Positions 1-5,166 of a DNA stretch of 7,877 nucleotides are shown piece by piece. The notes beneath the pieces were generated by a model. The model saw nothing but the letters and a program-made list of their open reading frames with translations, was not told where the DNA came from and did no database searches. Source of the stretch: Candidatus Heimdallarchaeota archaeon (GTDB lineage: Archaea; Asgardarchaeota; Heimdallarchaeia; Hodarchaeales; LC-3); contig DAHXPE010000300.1 of NCBI GenBank assembly GCA_027364495.1, positions 1 to 7,877 on the forward strand. Reading direction: 5' to 3'. Position 1 is the first letter of the stretch; every line of letters begins with the position of its first letter. A program made the position numbers and the translations under genes.

Positions 1-189
1 TAATTTTTTTAATAATTCAGTAGCCAATTTATATTGAAATAAGGTACCAGAATCAGTAAGATCACCACAACATATAACAATGGCATCTTTAGGTTGACTA
101 TTAACTAGATCCATTCCTCTATAATACATTTGTTCATTAAATGTTCCGCCAATATGAAAATCTGAAATACACACAAATTTTATTTCCAT
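1..189 (-). CDS. Calcineurin-like metallophosphoesterase, N-terminal part (cut by window edge)
   Basis: The first 63 residues of a gene running off the left edge. They begin MEIKFVCISDFHIGG, which carries the first metal-binding motif of the calcineurin-like phosphoesterase fold (D-x-H: Asp10, His12). A second motif, GDLTDSG, follows at about residues 42-48, with Asp43 the expected metal bridge after a hydrophobic strand (AIVICC). The later GNH(D/E) and GHxH motifs would lie outside the window, so the enzyme's completeness cannot be judged. Family members hydrolyse phosphomonoesters or phosphodiesters with two metal ions; the substrate cannot be told from this part. The ATG is preceded by CAGGTTGAATT, giving an AGGT Shine-Dalgarno-like stretch six bases upstream. 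No signal peptide is seen, so it is probably cytosolic. It is transcribed away from the spacer to its right. Confidence 0.88.
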   Translation of the reverse strand, partial: MEIKFVCISDFHIGGTFNEQMYYRGMDLVNSQPKDAIVICCGDLTDSGTLFQYKLATELLKKL

Positions 190-243
190 AATTCAACCTG
201 ATTTGTGCTTTTTTAGAATTATATTATGTTACAATTCTTAAAT

Positions 244-313
244 TTTTAGAATTTCAGTTTAAGAAAAAAGTTCAAAATCTATATTTATAGTTAGTTTTAG
301 AATTTCAGTTTAA
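244..313. repeat. Two copies of a 19-bp direct repeat, 51 bp apart
   Basis: TTTTAGAATTTCAGTTTAA occurs identically at 244-262 and 295-313. The first ten bases occur a third time at 211-220. The spacing is 51 bp start to start, with 32 bp of unrelated AT-rich sequence between. The copies lie 55-125 bp upstream of the minus-strand phosphoesterase start, so tandem operator sites for that gene are one explanation; the remnant of a longer tandem repeat is another. The spacing resembles CRISPR geometry, but two short copies without hallmark ends are not enough to call an array. What is seen is the exact repeat; the role is inference. Confidence 0.7.
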
Positions 314-432
314 CTACGGGTTTCTATTTATATCATAAACATTAGCAGGTAAGCATCAGCGAACATATTGTATTTATAATAAATCTCTTATTATTATTTT
401 TAAGAAAAAACTTGAAATAGAAAAGGAATCAG

Positions 433-558
433 ATGGAAAGAGAAAAAATTAATGCAAATTCAAGATTTTTTAAACAGCAAATGGATTGGTCATTAGAAGA
501 ACTTAATCAAAATAAAATGATCCTTCATTTCGCCACCCATCGAAAAGAGGACTTTTAA
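433..558 (+). CDS. Possible small protein of 41 residues, unknown function
   Basis: An ATG-to-TAA frame beginning MEREKINANSRFFKQQ and ending THRKEDF. In favour: an AGGA Shine-Dalgarno-like stretch five bases before the ATG (424-427), a TATA-like TTTATAATAAAT about 50-60 bases upstream (373-384), and a composition that is charged and helical (DWSLEELNQNK) rather than the Phe/Ile/Lys mix expected of random AT-rich sequence. Against: it is very short, I recognise no family, and it sits in an otherwise gene-free spacer. It has no membrane segment or cysteine motif. It could be a genuine microprotein, the N-terminal stub of a decayed gene, or chance. Confidence 0.3.
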   Translation: MEREKINANSRFFKQQMDWSLEELNQNKMILHFATHRKEDF

Positions 559-697
559 ATTAAGATTAATATATTATTTATTAAAATCGATAAAAATTTG
601 GATATATACCCATTTGATAATACATATTTATTTTACCTTGTAATAACAAAATCAATTTCTGGTATATGTAGATGTTGGCGAATTATTAAATTTATTA

Positions 698-3600
698 TTA
701 TACATCCCCTTGATTTATTTTCTTTCCTTTACTTAAGAAATCGGATAAAACCACTTTACCCATTAATTCTATGAAAGAACTCACCTGACTGACCATTCCT
801 ACAAAGGCAGTTTTATCATTGGGGTCTTGGGTACCAAACATAACCTCTTCGCCGTCTCTATCTACTGCTAAAAATGGTGGGTATTTAGTTTCTGTTCCAC
901 CAATTTTACCAATCTCTATTGATCTCAAGGTTACGTTATCTTGGTTCAATAACTTTCTTATCAATTGAACATGTTCTTTATTATTCATATCAAACTGACA
1001 GGATATATCCACTCTTTTAGGCCTCTTAGCATTGGTTATAGAATCCATTAGATTATCAAGATCTTTTGGATTAGGTACCAATAAAGTAACCCTCGTCTTC
1101 ATTGCTTTAATCATGTTTTGAACTTGAACTATTGAACCGGACCATCCTATAATACCTAATGATTCAATTTGTGGATAAGTATATTCTTTGACCAGCTGGT
1201 TGAATCTGCCTAGTAGAGATGAAGGTGGGGTTAACAGATCTTCTCCGACTTTTGCTAATTTTTCAAATTCTCCAGCGTGATCTTGTAAATTTGTTTTGAG
1301 TGACTTTGCCTGTTCGTCTACTCCTTGGGTTAAAGATTGGCGAATTGTTGATTCTGTTGCTATAAAACCTGCAATTGATGAAGTTAATAGTTCCTGAGTT
1401 CTATTAAAGAGTTCAAATTTCTCCTGTAGTGATGTTATTAATCCTTTCATTTGATTAATCGTCAAATCTGAAAGTGAAGATTCAAAAGTATCAATTAAAG
1501 TTCCCATTTCAGTTATAAATCCATTTTGGGAGTTTAAAAGACTTTTATAATAATCTTGATTGGATTTATCAATATTTGCAAAGGTTTGATCCAAACTGGA
1601 CGTAACTGTAGTCAAAAATGATCCCTTATTAGAATTGTACGATTCATGAGCTGCTTTTGTACTTTGATCGATGCCTGTTGCTTGTTCTTGGAGTTTAGTA
1701 TCTGTTTCTGATCGAGCATTTTGCATTAATTCAGCTAATGAATTTCTAACACCATCATAAGATTGTTTCATTGAAGTTATTTGTTCTGAGTGCATTGCAT
1801 CAGATTTTGTATTAAATTCATTTGCATTGTTATTTAAGAATGTCAGTGTCTCAGTAAGGGATTTTGAAAGATTTTCTGAATTTGATTTAACAGCCGTATT
1901 TAATGATTCATTTAAGGTTTTATTCTTATCCTTTGCTTTTGTTATCAAATCAACTCTTAATTCTGAAGCTTTTTTAGTTAAAGCATCTAATTCAGAATTT
2001 ATTGATGTATTTGAATTTTTAAGAGTTGTTGCTTCAGCAGAACGTAATTGTGTCTCTAATTCAATCCAATTATCAGTAAATTCCTTAGCTTTAGTTGTCC
2101 AATCAGAAAAAAATGTTGTTAACTGTGTTTTTAATGACTCAGCATGCTGTGTCATTGAAGATGATATTGTATCGAGGTCATTTGAAACCTTTTTTGGTAA
2201 TTCAGTAAGTATCGATTTCCTATGTGTTTCTACAAGTGTTTTCACACTATTAATCTGAGATTCTAACATTTTGTGCAAATTAGATATTTCAGTTGCGACC
2301 TGAGAATTTACAGTATTAAAAGCATCAATAGAATTAGCTTTTTTAGGAGGTATTTGTGCTTGCAGGTCACTAAATTTTTTCTGCAATAAGTCACTTTGTT
2401 TAGATAGTAATTCCTGAATATGTTTGGTATTTTCTTCATATTGATTTTTGACATCACCCATCATTTGGTCTAATGTTTGATGAATATCATCATATTGTTC
2501 ATTCGTTATCTGAGTTACAGTTGTAAAGGTGTTTTTAAATGAATCATTCCACTTAGTAACACTTGTTGCAATCTCTGGAATAATATTAGATTGAATATTC
2601 TCAATATGTCCATTAGCTTCTTGGGTCGCAGATGAATGCTTTTCCAACAAGTTATTCTTTGTCGTTGACACTGCTGATGCTGTAGTGGATTGTAATTGTG
2701 CAACCTGATCATTATGACCTTTAATAAATTCCTGTGCGGTAGTTACATTCTGAATGTGTGATTCTGTTAATTGATTGGCAGTATTCTCTCCTTGTTTTGA
2801 ACGAGCTTCTAACATCGTCGCAAATGATTGATTTAATCCGTTTTTAGACTTTTCCATAGTTTCTTTGGTATTATTAGTGTCAGTTTGGATTAATTCAGTA
2901 ATTTGTGAATTAAATTCATCTCGAACTTTATTCAGACTATCTCTTGAGTCATCTAATACTTTCCTTAAATTGACAAACGGTATAATCAAAGGACTTTTAG
3001 AAGCTTGAAATTTTTTCAAATCAGTAAATTCTAGATTTAGTAATTGAAGAGCATCCTGTTCTTCAGATAAATTAGCTTTAAGATCTAAAATAAATTTTGA
3101 AAAAGTATCTTTACTGCTATTTAATGAAGTATTGACCTTTGATTCTGAATCTGAAATCCAGTTTGTACTATCAACGTTAAATTTTTTCTCTAATGACTCG
3201 AGGTCTCCATTTAATGCTGTTATAGATGCTTTTAAAGAATCAAATGATTTTATTAATTCATTAAAAATCGACTTATCAATTTGGTCAAAAAAGTCAATAA
3301 CTAATGCATTTGTTGAATCTTTCAAAGATTTAGAATCTGCCAAAACTTTTTGTTCGGTCTCAGACCCTTTTTGTATTGTTAACGTTACTAAAGCATCTTT
3401 TTTACCGGTAAAATTACTTTTACTCTTGGTTCGATCTTCAGCAAGTTTAGCAGTGAATAATTCATCAGTATTTTTCATTTCCCCGTTTAAATCGGATTTA
3501 GCCTTGTCTGCATTTCTTTTTAAGGTCGTATCTGTGTTTTGCAAATCTGATATTTTTGGATTGATTGCATCATTGACTTCTTTTATTTTAGTTTGCTGAA

Positions 3601-3913
3601 TATCTGCTATTTCTTTTTCTTTTGTCTGAAAAAAAGATTGTAAATTTGTCTTTAGGTCATTGAATTTTTGTGCCGGTTCGACAAACTTATTTGCTATGTC
3701 CAAAAATGGGAACTGTGGAATGTATCGATCTGTTAAACCCTTAACTTCAACAGCTAATTTTTTTTCTTTGAGAGATGATAAAACATCTAAACCTTCCTTA
3801 TGATCAAATTTATTATAAAAACAAAATTCCCCAATCGATAATTGACTAAATGCTAATAGAGAATAATATCCTTTTTCTTCGTTTTGGTTCAATTCAAGTT
3901 TAATTTCTGCCAT
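698..3913 (-). CDS. Giant TrmB-like protein: winged helix, ~800-residue coiled coil, PLD-like sensor domain
   Basis: 1071 residues in three parts. Residues about 14-70 read as a TrmB-type winged helix: helix YYSLLAFSQLSIGEF, a recognition-helix region ending DVLSSLKEKKLAVEV, and the wing GLTDRYIPQFPF. Residues about 80-890 are almost all helix with coiled-coil character, rich in Lys, Glu, Asn, Ser, Thr and Gln, with few prolines and no membrane segment. Residues about 899-1060 resemble the C-terminal PLD-like effector domain of TrmB regulators: strands LGIIGWSG and RVTLLVPNP, helix HVQLIRKLL, and the paired strands PPFLAVDRDGEEVMFGTQD. The PLD catalytic HKD motif is absent, as usual for this sensor version. 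TrmB proteins are normally about 250-350 residues, so the middle is a very large insertion. A DNA-binding cytosolic regulator or a chromatin- or scaffold-linked protein is inferred. The ATG start gives the intact winged helix; its SD is weak. The gene stands alone. ATP-binding motifs that would suggest an SMC protein are missing. Confidence 0.85.
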   Translation of the reverse strand: MAEIKLELNQNEEKGYYSLLAFSQLSIGEFCFYNKFDHKEGLDVLSSLKEKKLAVEVKGLTDRYIPQFPFLDIANKFVEPAQKFNDLKTNLQSFFQTKEKEIADIQQTKIKEVNDAINPKISDLQNTDTTLKRNADKAKSDLNGEMKNTDELFTAKLAEDRTKSKSNFTGKKDALVTLTIQKGSETEQKVLADSKSLKDSTNALVIDFFDQIDKSIFNELIKSFDSLKASITALNGDLESLEKKFNVDSTNWISDSESKVNTSLNSSKDTFSKFILDLKANLSEEQDALQLLNLEFTDLKKFQASKSPLIIPFVNLRKVLDDSRDSLNKVRDEFNSQITELIQTDTNNTKETMEKSKNGLNQSFATMLEARSKQGENTANQLTESHIQNVTTAQEFIKGHNDQVAQLQSTTASAVSTTKNNLLEKHSSATQEANGHIENIQSNIIPEIATSVTKWNDSFKNTFTTVTQITNEQYDDIHQTLDQMMGDVKNQYEENTKHIQELLSKQSDLLQKKFSDLQAQIPPKKANSIDAFNTVNSQVATEISNLHKMLESQINSVKTLVETHRKSILTELPKKVSNDLDTISSSMTQHAESLKTQLTTFFSDWTTKAKEFTDNWIELETQLRSAEATTLKNSNTSINSELDALTKKASELRVDLITKAKDKNKTLNESLNTAVKSNSENLSKSLTETLTFLNNNANEFNTKSDAMHSEQITSMKQSYDGVRNSLAELMQNARSETDTKLQEQATGIDQSTKAAHESYNSNKGSFLTTVTSSLDQTFANIDKSNQDYYKSLLNSQNGFITEMGTLIDTFESSLSDLTINQMKGLITSLQEKFELFNRTQELLTSSIAGFIATESTIRQSLTQGVDEQAKSLKTNLQDHAGEFEKLAKVGEDLLTPPSSLLGRFNQLVKEYTYPQIESLGIIGWSGSIVQVQNMIKAMKTRVTLLVPNPKDLDNLMDSITNAKRPKRVDISCQFDMNNKEHVQLIRKLLNQDNVTLRSIEIGKIGGTETKYPPFLAVDRDGEEVMFGTQDPNDKTAFVGMVSQVSSFIELMGKVVLSDFLSKGKKINQGDV

Positions 3914-3967
3914 GATTAGTCCACTACGTTAAAATTTAAATTCAAATACTAATATTGAATTAAAAAA

Positions 3968-3986
3968 TCTATAAAATGAATTTCAG
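3968..3986 (-). promoter_or_regulatory. Candidate TATA box and adjacent element upstream of the TrmB-like gene
   Basis: Read on the minus strand, TTTTATAGA (3976-3968) resembles an archaeal TATA box. It would place transcription start near 3945, giving a leader of about 30 bases. Directly upstream lies CTGAAATTC (3986-3978), which is the core of the 19-bp repeat found at 244-313. The TATA match is modest and such sequences are common in AT-rich DNA, so this is a candidate only. Confidence 0.4.
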
Positions 3987-4095
3987 AAGCTATGTCAGGT
4001 TCATTTATAAAACTCGTATATGTAAGGGATGTATTTTTTTGATAAAAAAAATATTTCTAATTAATTATACTTATTTTCCTTAAAAAATTTTTATT

Positions 4096-4353
4096 ATGAA
4101 TGAAATGTTATCACATAACAATATTGATAAATTAGCCAAATTACGAAATTTTCATTTGAATAACTTTAAATTTAACATTTCTTGTGATTATTTGTAAATT
4201 GACTATTTAACTAAAATAGAACTAACAGAGAATCAATTAGATAATATTCCTGATAGTTCTAGGTAGTTTACGACATTAAATGGATTCGATCTGAGTAATA
4301 ATAAAATTTTGAAGATGCCTGAAGGAAATTTTGGTAAAGAATTCAGTCCCTAG
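4096..4353 (+). pseudogene. Leucine-rich-repeat protein remnant with two in-frame stops
   Basis: One continuous frame from an ATG at 4096 shows three leucine-rich repeats: LAKLRNFHLNNFKF, YLTKIELTENQLDNIP and TLNGFDLSNNKILKMPEG. The conserved leucines recur at codons 16, 38 and 61 and again at 21, 43 and 66, a period of 22-23 residues as expected for LRRs. The Asn/Leu positions (TENQL, SNNKI) and the Ile-Pro/Met-Pro ends also fit. The frame is broken by TAA at 4195-4197 and TAG at 4264-4266 and ends with TAG at 4351-4353, overlapping the 3' end of the convergent reductase gene by 11 bases. LRR proteins bind partners and in Asgard genomes are numerous, some linked to small GTPases. The remnant lacks any domain beyond the repeats. 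No frameshift is needed to read it, so decay looks recent. A non-standard reading of the stops is possible but less likely. Confidence 0.75.
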
Positions 4354-4906
4354 TATAAGGAGGAGATCCATCTGGTCTATAATCAAGAACAATAATACGT
4401 CCATCAAGAACTTTATGCTCAAGAAGTTCAAATTGAAGCTCGGGTATTTCAGAAAACAGCGGTTCAATGCCTGTTTTAGGCAACACCAATGGACATATAA
4501 TTAATCTTAAGATGTCAACGAGGCCTAATTTTAATAATTGCTGAACTAAAGATAAACTGCCTAAAGTTCGAATTTCGGTTCCATTTTCATGTTTTACAGA
4601 CTGAATGTGTTTGCATACATCAGTTTGAATAATCTCAAGATTCCAATTAGTTGTTTTTAAAGTTCGAGAATATAGCCAGCCAGGTGTAGATATCATTTTT
4701 TTATAACTATCATCTTGAAATTCAACAGGCAGAGAATTTAGAGCTTCATAGGTTTTTCTTCCCATGATATTTCTGTGAGGTTTACTATTTTTAGACTCAA
4801 TCCAATTTCCAAATTCTTCTCCATAAAATCCATAATATGCAGGTGATTGTAAACCTCTGGCATATCCATCTATGCTAATAATGAGTTCAGATACAATTTT
4901 TGGCAC
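4343..4906 (-). CDS. Dihydrofolate-reductase-family (RibD C-terminal domain) protein
   Basis: 187 residues covering the whole RibD-C/DHFR-like fold. The N-terminal strand PKIVSELIISIDGYARG has the family's (S)(L/I)DG signature at residues 11-14. MGRKTYEAL at 48-56 matches the GR-x-TYE motif. LGSLSLVQQLLKLGLVDIL at 115-133 and CPLVLPKTGIEPLF at 138-151 match the nucleotide-binding loop and the following GLVDEL..P(V/L)xLGxG..LF pattern. Family members are NAD(P)H-dependent reductases or uncharacterised YwjB/YyaP-like proteins; true dihydrofolate reductase activity is not shown by sequence. The start is taken as GTG at 4906, because GGAGAT lies seven bases upstream and the product then begins at the usual family position. 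A TTG at 4921 would add five residues but would place the SD inside the coding region. It is cytosolic and stands alone, convergent with the LRR remnant and divergent from the methyltransferase. Its length is normal and no key motif is missing. Confidence 0.88.
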   Translation of the reverse strand: MPKIVSELIISIDGYARGLQSPAYYGFYGEEFGNWIESKNSKPHRNIMGRKTYEALNSLPVEFQDDSYKKMISTPGWLYSRTLKTTNWNLEIIQTDVCKHIQSVKHENGTEIRTLGSLSLVQQLLKLGLVDILRLIICPLVLPKTGIEPLFSEIPELQFELLEHKVLDGRIIVLDYRPDGSPPYTRD

Positions 4907-4913
4907 TTTAAAA

Positions 4914-4919
4914 ATCTCC
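4914..4919 (-). promoter_or_regulatory. Shine-Dalgarno site of the reductase gene
   Basis: GGAGAT on the minus strand, seven bases before the GTG at 4906-4904. This is the best SD match in the window and decides the start in favour of GTG over the in-frame TTG at 4921-4919, whose last base is the first G of the site. Confidence 0.65.
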
Positions 4920-5166
4920 AAGTGAATTTATTTATTAAATTTAATTACAGATTTTTTAGTATTTTACATTTGAGAATTACATTAAACATCTTTACGATAA
5001 TTACCTATTTAAGTATTTAACCTTGAAGTTTCTTAACCTTTGGATTAAATATTTCAAATTTTAAGAGCTCGTGGAAAACAAAATAGTTGGGTCTATTAAA
5101 ATTAATCCATAAATGAAAACTTTCAAAACAAATTTTTTAAAAATTATTTGAAAAAATTGAAAGTAA

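Larger units (their letters stand above)
190..697. other. AT-rich intergenic region between the phosphoesterase and the TrmB-like gene
   Basis: About 500 bases with no confident gene. It holds the upstream region of the minus-strand phosphoesterase, a 19-bp direct repeat in two copies, a short near-palindrome CTATATTTATAG at 279-290 between the copies, a TATA-like TTTATAATAAAT at 373-384, and one possible 41-codon ORF. The right part (559-697) lies beyond the 3' end of the minus-strand TrmB-like gene. I see no RNA gene there and no clear hairpin terminator. After the small ORF's stop the same frame happens to stay open into the 3' end of the TrmB-like gene, but the translation has no recognisable pattern. 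Confidence 0.6.

Noticed and set aside
211..313. CRISPR array
   Set aside because: There are only two full copies of a 19-bp repeat plus a 10-bp partial, with unequal spacing (33 and 51 bp), no cas gene nearby, and a repeat shorter than typical CRISPR repeats.
1827..2258. 143-codon plus-strand frame inside the giant gene
   Set aside because: It is antisense to the coiled-coil region. Low-complexity helical coding sequence keeps the opposite strand open, and the translation (Val/Phe/Ser-rich) has no family pattern or SD.
3132..3599. 155-codon plus-strand frame inside the giant gene
   Set aside because: The same antisense effect as the frame at 1827-2258; it has no recognisable domain, while the minus-strand protein is clearly coding across the whole stretch.
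698..3913. SMC/Rad50-like ATPase or methyl-accepting chemotaxis protein as identity of the giant protein
   Set aside because: No Walker A or ABC signature motif is present at the ends, no transmembrane segments are seen, and no conserved chemotaxis hairpin tip is visible in the helical region.
4904..4921. TTG at 4921 as start of the reductase
   Set aside because: The GGAGAT ribosome-binding site would then lie within the coding region; GTG at 4906 has proper spacing and matches the family's usual N-terminus.
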